A stretch of DNA of 64,000 nucleotides from an uncultured Saprospiraceae bacterium (GTDB lineage: Bacteria > Bacteroidota > Bacteroidia > Chitinophagales > Saprospiraceae): NCBI GenBank assembly GCA_938001865.1, contig CALLAW010000033.1, forward strand, positions 1-64,000, given 5' to 3'. The position numbers and the translations under genes are program-made. Positions 56,142 to 64,000 of the stretch are shown piece by piece (within the stretch, counting starts at the first letter, position 1; every line of letters begins with the position of its first letter). The notes beneath the pieces were generated by a model that had not been told where the DNA came from, made no database searches, and saw nothing but the letters and a program-made list of their open reading frames with translations.

Positions 56142-56223
56142 CCGACATTAAATAACAGAGTCTTCCAGTCAAATTTTTTTTGTGCAGTAGAGTTTGAGTA
56201 GGTAGGACAACAAATTTGATTAT

Positions 56224-57486
56224 ATGAAATTTACAGAATTGGATCTAATTGATCCGGTACTTTCTGCATTGAAAGACAAAGGCTATGAAGAGCCAACCCC
56301 CATCCAAGAAAAATCAATTCCACTTGTACTTGACAGAGAAGACCTCCTAGGAGTAGCTCAGACAGGTACAGGTAAGACAGCAGCTTTTTCGATTCCAATC
56401 ATTCAATTGATCCATCAGTTTGACGGCAGTCATCATAGAGATGCACCACTGAGATGTCTCATCGTCACACCGACAAGAGAGCTCGCTATACAGATCGATG
56501 AAAACATCAGAGATTACAGTAAATACACAAAGACATCTCACACGGTAATCTTTGGAGGAGTCAAGCAACACAGCCAAGTACAAGCACTGAAGAGAGGTGT
56601 ACAGATACTTGTAGCAACACCAGGAAGACTCTTGGATCTGATCAGTCAAGGATATATCTCTCTGGATGATATCAAGATGTTTGTCTTAGATGAGGCAGAT
56701 AGGATGTTAGATATGGGATTCATCAATGACATCAAGAAGCTCCTCAAACTCTTGCCAGCTGATAGACAATCACTCTTCTTCTCGGCTACTATGCCAGATA
56801 ATATCTTGCAACTCTCTAAGACTATCTTAGATAATCCAAAGAAGGTAGAGGTCACGCCTAAGTCATCAACTGCCGAGACGATCAAGCAGTATGTGTACTA
56901 TACCAATAGAGTGACCAAGCATAGTCTACTTGTACATATCTTGAAAAATGAAGACATCGAGCAAGTATTACTCTTCTCTAGGACAAAGCACGGAGCCGAT
57001 AGAATAGTAAGAAACCTCAAAAAATCTAATATTCACTCCGCAGCTATCCACGGCAATAAGAGCCAAAATCAGAGACAAAAGGCACTCAAGGATTTCAAAA
57101 ATGGAAATCTGAGAGTACTCGTTGCTACAGATATCGCGGCACGTGGTATCGACATAGACAAACTGAGATATGTCATCAATTATGACATTCCAAATGTGCC
57201 AGAAACTTATGTCCATAGAATAGGCAGATCAGGAAGAGCAGGAGAAGAAGGAATCGCATTGTCAATCAGCGAACCAGAAGAAAACTGCTTCATTAGAGAC
57301 GTTGAAAAATTAATCAACCAATCTATAGAAGTCGTAGAAGGACATCCATTCCCGCAGACCGAAAGACCAATGACTGCAGCAGAAAAGAAAGAATGGAATA
57401 AAGAAAAGCAAAGACGTAAGCAGGAGTTTCATGCCAATCGTAAGAAGAGTGGCAATAGTCGAGGCAGACAATACTCTAGAAGATAA
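56224..57486 (+). CDS. rhlE: DEAD-box ATP-dependent RNA helicase, RhlE type
   Basis: The 420-residue protein has all DEAD-box motifs: Q motif (GYEEPTPIQEKSIP), AQTGTGKT, PTRELA, TPGRLLD, DEAD, SAT, the GNKSQNQRQKAL region, ARGIDI and HRIGRSGRAG. A short basic C-terminal tail (KKSGNSRGRQYSRR) is typical of RhlE. It remodels RNA in ribosome assembly and mRNA decay. Single gene with its own promoter and terminator. Confidence 0.95.
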   Translation: MKFTELDLIDPVLSALKDKGYEEPTPIQEKSIPLVLDREDLLGVAQTGTGKTAAFSIPIIQLIHQFDGSHHRDAPLRCLIVTPTRELAIQIDENIRDYSKYTKTSHTVIFGGVKQHSQVQALKRGVQILVATPGRLLDLISQGYISLDDIKMFVLDEADRMLDMGFINDIKKLLKLLPADRQSLFFSATMPDNILQLSKTILDNPKKVEVTPKSSTAETIKQYVYYTNRVTKHSLLVHILKNEDIEQVLLFSRTKHGADRIVRNLKKSNIHSAAIHGNKSQNQRQKALKDFKNGNLRVLVATDIAARGIDIDKLRYVINYDIPNVPETYVHRIGRSGRAGEEGIALSISEPEENCFIRDVEKLINQSIEVVEGHPFPQTERPMTAAEKKEWNKEKQRRKQEFHANRKKSGNSRGRQYSRR

Positions 57487-57510
57487 CTCTCGACAGAGAT
57501 ATCACTAAAT

Positions 57511-57550
57511 AAAAAGAGGGAATCCCAGTATCGGGCTTCCCTCTTTTTTA
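57511..57550 (+). terminator. Rho-independent terminator after rhlE
   Basis: AAAAAGAGGGAA (57511-57522) pairs with TTCCCTCTTTTT (57537-57548) around an inner CCC/GGG, followed by more T. It lies 24 bases after the stop. The A-rich 5' arm means it could also serve the opposite strand, where the DUF4197 gene stops at 57643. Confidence 0.88.
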
Positions 57551-57642
57551 TTTCTACCATCCACAAAGTGGGTTTAGTATGTATCTAATAACTCCTCTCC
57601 TCCTTCAAGCTCAAGAGGGAGTAGCATGGATGTCTTCTATAC

Positions 57643-58353
57643 TTAATCTTGTTGTGAAAATACATTCTTCAATAAGTCGGTAGTTCTTTGCGAGACATCT
57701 GTCCTTATTCCTTTTTCCTTTTTAGCGATTAATGCAAACAATCCTACAAGTGCTTTATCTGTAATATGCTTCGAGATGTCTGGATTTTTCTGCTCTACAA
57801 AAGGAATCTTATTGTGAGCATTGATGATATCTGTGTAGAGATCTAGAGCTCCTACCTTATTCAATGAATTCACGATTACAGGCTTGAATTCATTGAAGAG
57901 TGGATTATAAGTCTTGTTGTTGAGGTATTGAGTCGCAGCATTGTTTTTACCCTTAAGTATCGTCATCGCATCGTCAAATGTAATAGACTTGATAGCACTG
58001 ACAAAGATTGGTGTAGCCTTAGTCGCAGCATCCTCTGCCGCTGCATTGATCTTAGAGATTATCCGAGTTTCTATATTTTGAAATCCAGGAACTTTCTTTA
58101 CCAAATTTACCACATTCTGTGCTTCTTGCGGCAGTGCAATCTTATAGATACTATTGAGGTAGCCTCCGTCAGCAGAGAGCTTCTTGACACTTGCATCTAC
58201 ACCAAAGTTTAGCGCTTCTTTGAGACCGTCTGCTACACTGAATTGGCTACCTTGAGCCGTACTATTAATGATATCCAAGGCAGTCTGCAATTGCTTAGGA
58301 TCACAAGAGACTAGTCCAAGTGTTAAGCATAGTATTGAGAGATATTTGTACAT
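57643..58353 (-). CDS. DUF4197 lipoprotein
   Basis: The 236-residue protein has a lipobox (LGLVSC, Cys 17). The remainder is the DUF4197 domain, recognisable from the VADGLKEALNFGVDASVKKL start, LPQEAQNVVNLVKKVPGF and the central FDDAMTILKGKNNAATQYL segment. Members are helical envelope lipoproteins of unknown function. The 3' end faces the rhlE terminator. Confidence 0.88.
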   Translation of the reverse strand: MYKYLSILCLTLGLVSCDPKQLQTALDIINSTAQGSQFSVADGLKEALNFGVDASVKKLSADGGYLNSIYKIALPQEAQNVVNLVKKVPGFQNIETRIISKINAAAEDAATKATPIFVSAIKSITFDDAMTILKGKNNAATQYLNNKTYNPLFNEFKPVIVNSLNKVGALDLYTDIINAHNKIPFVEQKNPDISKHITDKALVGLFALIAKKEKGIRTDVSQRTTDLLKNVFSQQD

Positions 58354-58474
58354 GATGTTATTTATAATTAGTGATTAATATATTTTTAATTTTACTCTAA
58401 GAGACCCTTCGGCATCTCAGCTTATTAACGAGCTCAACGACCTTAAACAATCCGAAGGTCAAGTTAATTTTCAT

Positions 58475-58828
58475 TTAAAATTCTAAAGTAATCGTACTAT
58501 ACTTGACCCTGCCTCCCAACTGAGGTGTTGCTTTCTTTAGTATTACCTGAGCTGATGACACACTAGACCATGTAAGCTTGATAACATCCAAGATATTAGC
58601 AGCTACAGTCTCTAAGAGGAGTTGAGTGCTTGCCATTTGCTCAGAGCACACCCTATAGAGGTCTTCATAATTGATCGTATCCTGTATCTCATCATCTGCT
58701 GAGTCAAAAGAATCCACCTTGCACTTTACAGTCAGATAAAAATCATTTCCCATTTTTCTCTCTTGCTCATAGTACCCATGATAGGCATAGAAATGCATCT
58801 CCTCGAGTGCTACTGTAGTCTTATACAT
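58475..58828 (-). CDS. folB: Dihydroneopterin aldolase FolB
   Basis: I use the ATG at 58828 (MYKTTVALEEMHFYAYHGYYEQERKMGN), which begins at the conserved N-terminal strand; an upstream ATG at 58852 adds eight residues. The 117-residue enzyme performs the aldolase step of folate synthesis. Conserved are the HGYYEQER segment, YEDLYRVC, LLETVAANI and the C-terminal Lys-containing ILKKATPQLGG. It is upstream of and co-directional with the DUF4197 gene, with a 121-base gap. Confidence 0.93.
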   Translation of the reverse strand: MYKTTVALEEMHFYAYHGYYEQERKMGNDFYLTVKCKVDSFDSADDEIQDTINYEDLYRVCSEQMASTQLLLETVAANILDVIKLTWSSVSSAQVILKKATPQLGGRVKYSTITLEF

Positions 58829-58901
58829 AGTAATAATTGTATCAAGAATCAAATAATGATATAAATGTACTGTTGTTTCAAATACTAACTAATGAATATA
58901 T

Positions 58902-58909
58902 TACTTTTG
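58902..58909 (+). promoter_or_regulatory. Putative -7 box of the acyl-CoA dehydrogenase gene (TACTTTTG)
   Basis: TACTTTTG fits TAnnTTTG and ends 42 bases before the ATG at 58952. The region is divergent with folB. The -33 spacing is poor. Confidence 0.3.
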
Positions 58910-58951
58910 TCAATAATTAGATTACAATTATTCTGACTACAAACTAGAAAG

Positions 58952-60166
58952 ATGGACACCACTACAAGCAACGGAGTACACAAAAGTGTAAAAACTGACC
59001 TATACCAGCATCATGACTATTTTGCAATAGACGATCTCTTGGATGAAGATCATTTGATGGCAAGAGATGCAGTAAGAGATTGGGTCAAGCAAGAAGTCAG
59101 CCCTATCATAGAGCATCATGCCAATGAAGCTACATGTCCTCAACACCTCTTCAAGGCATTGGGAGATATCGGTGCTTATGGACCTAGCCTCCCCGCAGAG
59201 TACGGTGGCGGAGGTATGGATGATATTGCCTATGGTATCATCATGCAGGAACTCGAACGAGGTGATAGCGGTATCCGTAGTATGGCATCAGTCCAAGGGT
59301 CTCTCGTCATGTACCCGATCTATAGATTTGGATCAGAAGAACAAAAGAAAAAATGGCTACCCAAGCTTGGATCAGGAGAGTTGATCGGATGCTTTGGATT
59401 GACTGAACCAGATCACGGAAGTAATCCAAATGGCATGGTCACAAACCTCGTAGATGATGGAGATCACTATATCCTGAATGGAGCCAAGATGTGGATCACT
59501 AATAGCCCCGTGGCTGACATGGCTGTAGTCTGGGCTAAAGATCCCGAAGGGATCATCAGAGGGATCATCGTCGAGAAAGGGATGAAAGGATTCACTACAC
59601 CAGAGATCCATGGCAAATGGTCACTCAGAGCATCGATCACAGGAGAGCTAGTCTTCGAAGATGTCAGAGTACCTAAGTCTAATGTACTACCTAATATCAA
59701 AGGTCTCAAAGGACCACTGAGCTGCCTATCTAAGGCAAGATATGGGATCGCATGGGGAGCAATAGGTGCAGCTCTTGACTGCTATGATTCGGCTCTTCGA
59801 TATTCACAACAGAGAATACAGTTTGGTAAGCCAATCGGACAATTCCAACTGACACAGAAAAAACTCGCTGAGATGATTACTGAAATCACCAAAGCACAGC
59901 TCATGGTCTGGAGACTCGGTAAACTGATGAATGAAGGCAAGGCGACACCGCAGCAAATCTCAATGGCTAAGCGTAATAGTTGCATCATGGCACTCGAAGT
60001 AGCTAGAGAAGCAAGACAGATTCATGGAGGAATGGGAATCACTAACGAATATCCAATCATGAGACACATGATGAATCTCGAGACCGTCCTTACTTATGAA
60101 GGAACTCATGACATTCATTTGCTAATAACCGGTTATGATGTTACTGGATTAAACGCTTTCTCATAG
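58952..60166 (+). CDS. Glutaryl-CoA dehydrogenase-like acyl-CoA dehydrogenase
   Basis: The 404-residue flavoenzyme has the acyl-CoA dehydrogenase signatures FGLTEPDHGSNP and QIHGGMGITNEYPIMRH, and the catalytic Glu in TYEGTHDIH near the C-terminus. The SKARYGIAWGAIGAA stretch and the Glu position match glutaryl-CoA dehydrogenases, which decarboxylate glutaryl-CoA to crotonyl-CoA in lysine and tryptophan breakdown. It is cytosolic and monocistronic. A different short-chain substrate cannot be excluded. Confidence 0.85.
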   Translation: MDTTTSNGVHKSVKTDLYQHHDYFAIDDLLDEDHLMARDAVRDWVKQEVSPIIEHHANEATCPQHLFKALGDIGAYGPSLPAEYGGGGMDDIAYGIIMQELERGDSGIRSMASVQGSLVMYPIYRFGSEEQKKKWLPKLGSGELIGCFGLTEPDHGSNPNGMVTNLVDDGDHYILNGAKMWITNSPVADMAVVWAKDPEGIIRGIIVEKGMKGFTTPEIHGKWSLRASITGELVFEDVRVPKSNVLPNIKGLKGPLSCLSKARYGIAWGAIGAALDCYDSALRYSQQRIQFGKPIGQFQLTQKKLAEMITEITKAQLMVWRLGKLMNEGKATPQQISMAKRNSCIMALEVAREARQIHGGMGITNEYPIMRHMMNLETVLTYEGTHDIHLLITGYDVTGLNAFS

Positions 60167-60244
60167 TTCTACGTTAGTACTTTAGATTCAATTTGATTTG
60201 GTCACACTGTCGTGTAAAAATCGAACGAAGTTTTGAAATTAAGT

Positions 60245-61597
60245 ATGAACTCAAACTTATTTACGCTTATCGCAATACTGTGTCTTGGATCACAGGTATT
60301 CGGACAAGATATCAAGGTGAAAAATCCTTCATTTGAAGGAATTGCTAGACAAGGTCTCATCGCTGGAGGACACTATATCTTTCAATTAGATGACTGGGAA
60401 GACTGTGGTCAATACAAATTTAGAGGAGAAACTCCGCCTGATATCCATCCTGGAAATTTCTGGGGCAAGACTAAAGCTGACCAAACAAAAGGCAAAGGAA
60501 TAACTCATCCTCCATCGCAAGGTACAACTTACTTAGGGATGGTTGCTAGAGCCAACAACACTTACGAGTCCATCAGTCAGAAATTATCCACACCGCTCAA
60601 GGAGGGTCAGTGTTACTTGTTTTCAGTCGATATGGTCAGGTCACTTCACTATTGGTCAATAGCCAAAGGGCTTGGTGATCAAGAACAAAACTTTGACGTG
60701 CCTCTTGTCTTGAGAATCTGGGGTAGCAATACACTCTGCTATAAAGATCCGACAAGTGGCAATATCGAACTCCTTGCAGAATCCGGAGCAGTCGGCAATA
60801 CCAAATGGCAGACCAATATCTTCACAATCAGTCCTACGCATAACTATAGATATATCACATTAGAAGCATTCTATCAGACACCACTCTTCGATGCTTACTT
60901 GGGACACTTGCTTATAGATAATGCAAGTGATTTCATTCAGATAGACTGCGGTGACACAGATGTTGTGATGGAATTCTTCGAAGAGAGAGAAGAGATGAAT
61001 ATTAGAAATGAAGAGGAAATAAAGAAGAAAAATGAAGATCTCATCGCAGCCAATAACAAGCAACGAAGAAAGCGAAGTATCAAGAAACCTAACCAACCAA
61101 AAGAGTTAGCTACAACTCCACCTCCGACACCCCAAACCAAAGGTCAGATAAATACTCAACCCAAAATAGTCGCAAGTCCAAATAATAAAATCACGCAGAA
61201 GAAGAACGATGAAAAAATATTAAAGGACTTACAAAAAGATAAATTAGTCGTAGGCCAAAAACTCAAGTTGAAGAAGCTATACTTCTTGCCTGATACCACT
61301 CAACTCAAAGAAGGATCTACAATAGTCTTAGAAGAACTTGCGGAATTTTTAAAAGAAAATAAAACTGTGAAAATTGAGATCGGAGGACATACCAATGGTG
61401 TGCCTAATCATGATTACTGCGATAAACTCTCAACAGCTCGGGCTAAAATGATAGCAGATTACCTTGTAGAGAACGGAGTAGAGAGATCTAGTCTCAATTA
61501 TAAGGGTTATGGTAAAAGAAAACCAATTGCCTCCAACAAATCAATCGCTGGACGTAAGCTCAACCAAAGAGTAGAAATCACCATCCTCCAAATATAG
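60245..61597 (+). CDS. OmpA-family protein with N-terminal beta-sandwich-like domain
   Basis: From the ATG at 60245 (MNSNLFTLIAIL) the product is 450 residues with a signal peptide ending VFGQ. The frame extends four codons to a TTG. Residues about 20-235 begin with VKNPSFEG and read as a jelly-roll-like domain of the type seen before OmpA domains in Bacteroidota. A short charged helix (EEREEMNIRNEEEIKKKNED) and a Pro/Thr-rich linker follow. The last 115 residues are an OmpA C-terminal peptidoglycan-binding domain (IEIGGHTNGVPNHDYCDKLSTARA, YKGYGKRKPIASN). It probably links the outer membrane to peptidoglycan. Confidence 0.88.
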   Translation: MNSNLFTLIAILCLGSQVFGQDIKVKNPSFEGIARQGLIAGGHYIFQLDDWEDCGQYKFRGETPPDIHPGNFWGKTKADQTKGKGITHPPSQGTTYLGMVARANNTYESISQKLSTPLKEGQCYLFSVDMVRSLHYWSIAKGLGDQEQNFDVPLVLRIWGSNTLCYKDPTSGNIELLAESGAVGNTKWQTNIFTISPTHNYRYITLEAFYQTPLFDAYLGHLLIDNASDFIQIDCGDTDVVMEFFEEREEMNIRNEEEIKKKNEDLIAANNKQRRKRSIKKPNQPKELATTPPPTPQTKGQINTQPKIVASPNNKITQKKNDEKILKDLQKDKLVVGQKLKLKKLYFLPDTTQLKEGSTIVLEELAEFLKENKTVKIEIGGHTNGVPNHDYCDKLSTARAKMIADYLVENGVERSSLNYKGYGKRKPIASNKSIAGRKLNQRVEITILQI

Positions 61598-61710
61598 CAG
61601 TACACCTCTACGATCAGCTCACTTCATTTCACTCTGAGGTTGATTGGTGAGTATGCCGTACCTTTACACTTAGTGAACATCCTTATTACAAAAAACAGAG
61701 ATACCTAGAT

Positions 61711-63111
61711 ATGAAAGTAGAACAAATCTATACAGGATGCCTCTCTCAAGGCACATACTATATCGAATGCAACGGCGAAGTTGCAATCATAGACCCTCTC
61801 AGAGAAGTGGACCAATATATCGCAAAAGCAGAATCTGCTAATGCCAAGATCAAATACATCTTCGAGACTCACTTCCATGCTGACTTCGTAAGTGGTCACT
61901 TGACTCTCGCAGAGAAGACTGGAGCACCTATCATCTATGGACCTCATGCCAATCCTACCTACGATTGTATAATCGCAAAGGATCGACAGGTGTTTTCACT
62001 CGGACAAGTGACGATAGAAGTCATCCATACACCAGGACATACACTTGAGAGTACATGCTACCTTCTCAAGGATGCTGACGGCAAACCGCATTCAATATTT
62101 ACCGGCGACACACTCTTCTTAGGTGATGTAGGTCGACCTGATCTCTCTCAGAAATCTGATGACATGACCACGGATGACCTCGCTGGGATGCTCTATGATA
62201 GCTTGCGTGGCAAGATCATGACATTACCCAATGATGTGATGGTCTATCCTGCACATGGAGCAGGCTCAGCCTGTGGTAAAAACATGATGAAAATCACGAT
62301 GGACACCTTAGAGAATCAAAAGAAGATGAACTATGCTCTCCGTGCTGATATGACTAAAGAAGAATTTATCGCTGAAGTTACTGAAGGACTAGCACCGCCA
62401 CCGGCATACTTCCCACTCAATGTCAAACTCAACAAAGAGGGTTATGAGCATATCGATAGCATCATCTCACAAGGCACTCAACCACTCGATCCAGCCTCTT
62501 TTGAGGCAATCGCAGAGTCCAGTAAAGCCCTAGTCCTAGATGTCAGATCCAAAACCGACTATGCGAGTAGTCATATCCCTCGATCAATTTTTATTGGTCT
62601 TGATGGTGGATTTGCACCTTGGGTCGGTGATATGATTACTGATATCACCACTCCTATCCTACTCGTCACAGATCCTGGCAGAGAAGAAGAAGCCGTGACT
62701 AGGCTCTCTAGAGTAGGCTTTGATAATACGCTTGGATATCTAGAGGGAGGCATCGATGCGTGGTCTAAGTCTGGAAGAGAACTAGACCAAATCACACAGA
62801 TTACGGCGAGCAATCTCGCCGACATGAATGCATCTGCACTCTACGATATGAGGAAACCAGCAGAGTATGCTAATGGACATGTCGATCATGCACTCAATAC
62901 ACCTCTCTCTGAGATCAATGACCACTTGTCGAGCTATCCCGATGAGGGACACTTCTATATTCATTGCCAGAGTGGTTATCGTTCTCTCATTGCAGCTTCG
63001 ATACTCAAGTCCAGAGGAATCCACAATTTCAAAGAAGTCATTGGTGGATATAAGAGTCTAATAGAAACGTCACTACCAATCGTAAGTACAAAGACAGCAT
63101 GTAGTGCATAG
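61711..63111 (+). CDS. CstB-like persulfide dioxygenase/sulfurtransferase (MBL plus two rhodanese domains)
   Basis: The 466-residue protein has an N-terminal metallo-beta-lactamase domain with iron ligands in THFHADFVSGH (H54, H56, D58), HTPGH (H110), TGDT (D133) and PAHG (H182). It continues with two rhodanese folds. The first (about 255-352) has Asp in place of the catalytic Cys (VTDPGREEE, D321) and is a pseudo-rhodanese. The second (about 365-455) has an active loop HCQSGYRS with C419. This order is that of CstB, which oxidises persulfide and produces thiosulfate in sulfide detoxification. No CstR-type repressor or sulfide:quinone reductase gene is adjacent. Confidence 0.9.
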   Translation: MKVEQIYTGCLSQGTYYIECNGEVAIIDPLREVDQYIAKAESANAKIKYIFETHFHADFVSGHLTLAEKTGAPIIYGPHANPTYDCIIAKDRQVFSLGQVTIEVIHTPGHTLESTCYLLKDADGKPHSIFTGDTLFLGDVGRPDLSQKSDDMTTDDLAGMLYDSLRGKIMTLPNDVMVYPAHGAGSACGKNMMKITMDTLENQKKMNYALRADMTKEEFIAEVTEGLAPPPAYFPLNVKLNKEGYEHIDSIISQGTQPLDPASFEAIAESSKALVLDVRSKTDYASSHIPRSIFIGLDGGFAPWVGDMITDITTPILLVTDPGREEEAVTRLSRVGFDNTLGYLEGGIDAWSKSGRELDQITQITASNLADMNASALYDMRKPAEYANGHVDHALNTPLSEINDHLSSYPDEGHFYIHCQSGYRSLIAASILKSRGIHNFKEVIGGYKSLIETSLPIVSTKTACSA

Positions 63112-63201
63112 TCATACTTGCGAGAATCGACCGTAAACTCTTACGACTCTAGGGTGTTTACTGTATATTAGAGACTTACATCAAACCCATATTATCAAAC
63201 C

Positions 63202-64000
63202 ATGATTCAGCGATACTTTGATATATTTATAAATGCGTATAGTAACTATGCGGGATATCTATGGAATGAGATTACGACTCCTTCTTTCCAAAACTATTTT
63301 TACTGGCTCATTGGAGTGTCATTGTTTTTCTTTTTCCTTGAGGTAATCATCCCTTGGCGCAAAGATCAAGCTATTCTTAGGAGAGACTTTTGGTTAGATC
63401 TCTTCTATATGTTTTTCAATTTTTTCCTCTTTTCACTGATCATCTATAACGCTGCATCAGATGTAGTGGTTAACCTCTTCAATGATGGAATCAAAGGATT
63501 GACAGGATGGAATATGCAAGCCAGTAACCCACTACGATCCTTACCCATGTGGTCTATACTCTTGATTGGATTCCTAGTGAGAGACTTTGTCCAATGGTGG
63601 ATTCATCGCTTGCTTCATCGCTTTGATTGGTTATGGAACTTCCATAAGGTTCATCACAGTGTAGAGCAGATGGGATTCGCGGCACACTTGAGATATCACT
63701 GGATGGAAAATGTTGTCTATCGATCACTTGAGTATCTCCCACTGGCCTTGCTTGGTATAGGACTCTATGACTTCTTCATTATTCATATCTTCACTCTAGC
63801 ATGGGGACATTACAATCACTCCAATATTAGCATCCCTTCCAGAGTTACTGGAGGCATCCTAGGTGCAGGTATTGGTACCATTATAGCTATAGGAGCATTT
63901 GATGTCAATCTCTATAACGATCCAGGAATCGGCTTACAACTCATCACCATAGGAGTAGGAGCCATGATAGGTGCTCTAGTATTGAGTCCACTGATGAAAA
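63202..64000 (+). CDS. Sterol desaturase/fatty acid hydroxylase family protein (cut by window end)
   Basis: The frame from the ATG at 63202 (MIQRYFDIFINAYSNY) is open to the last base; at least 266 residues are present and the end is missing. Hydrophobic helices surround the histidine clusters of the non-heme di-iron family: HRLLH (HxxxH) and HKVHH (HxxHH), with a third cluster expected around HYNHSNI. Members hydroxylate or desaturate lipids; plasmalogen, sterol or carotenoid substrates are possible and cannot be separated here. It is downstream of the CstB-like gene by 90 bases. Confidence 0.88.
   Translation, partial: MIQRYFDIFINAYSNYAGYLWNEITTPSFQNYFYWLIGVSLFFFFLEVIIPWRKDQAILRRDFWLDLFYMFFNFFLFSLIIYNAASDVVVNLFNDGIKGLTGWNMQASNPLRSLPMWSILLIGFLVRDFVQWWIHRLLHRFDWLWNFHKVHHSVEQMGFAAHLRYHWMENVVYRSLEYLPLALLGIGLYDFFIIHIFTLAWGHYNHSNISIPSRVTGGILGAGIGTIIAIGAFDVNLYNDPGIGLQLITIGVGAMIGALVLSPLMK

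Noticed and set aside
58391-58460. Imperfect inverted repeat GACCCTTCGG/CCGAAGGTC between folB and the DUF4197 gene
   Set aside because: One unpaired base, a loop of about 40 bases and no T run; too weak to call.

Overview
The window comes from a Bacteroidota chromosome, most likely a saprospiraceous or cytophaga-like heterotroph, possibly marine (inference). Evidence: several secreted proteins end in a type IX secretion (T9SS/Por) sorting domain with a PNP motif, there is a SusC/SusD pair, several genes have a TAnnTTTG-type -7 box and no Shine-Dalgarno sequence, and two very long HYR-like adhesins carry dockerin- and cohesin-like segments. No rRNA or tRNA gene was seen. The T9SS machinery itself is not in the window.

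Left part (1-15.1 kb): the C-terminal remnant of a group II intron maturase (56-238), a Big_2/DM13 lipoprotein followed by a beta-barrel gene, smc on the minus strand, and two giant paralogous T9SS adhesin-like genes (5.9-15.1 kb). An 0.8 kb stretch without a convincing gene and a nitrilase gene follow.

Centre (17.1-37.8 kb): ten genes in a row on the minus strand form what looks like a self-contained xylan utilisation locus. In transcription order they are a SusC transporter, a SusD lipoprotein, an IPT/TIG glycan-binding lipoprotein, a secreted protein made of five tandem carbohydrate-binding-like modules, a GH10 xylanase, a GH3 beta-xylosidase/glucosidase, a xylulokinase with a C-terminal LuxR-type helix-turn-helix, xylose isomerase, a sodium/sugar symporter and a GH9 glucanase carrying the same binding-like module. 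The set covers surface capture and cleavage of the polymer, periplasmic trimming, inner-membrane uptake and conversion to xylulose 5-phosphate. No separate HTCS, ECF sigma/anti-sigma or AraC gene was recognised in the block. The kinase-HTH fusion is therefore the obvious candidate for an internal regulator and is the most unusual object in the window. Three CGTCAA repeats (TTGACG on the coding strand) lie upstream of the susC promoter.

Right part (37.8-64 kb): housekeeping and accessory genes. These include a YiiX-like lipoprotein, a Calx-beta/TSP3 secreted protein, trkA-trkH potassium uptake, an S9 (DPP-IV-type) peptidase, a CPBP protease, TspO, MsrB, an M20 amidohydrolase, a GT2/sugar-transferase fusion, recR, a pyruvate dehydrogenase E2, a hipBA toxin-antitoxin pair flanked by non-coding scar-like DNA (including a group II intron domain V-like fragment), a cytochrome oxidase subunit III-like protein, rhlE, a DUF4197 lipoprotein, folB, a glutaryl-CoA dehydrogenase-like gene, an OmpA-family protein, a CstB-like persulfide dioxygenase/sulfurtransferase, and a sterol desaturase-family gene cut by the window end.

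All calls come from reading the sequence. No database search was possible, and statements of novelty mean only that I do not know the arrangement as a standard one.
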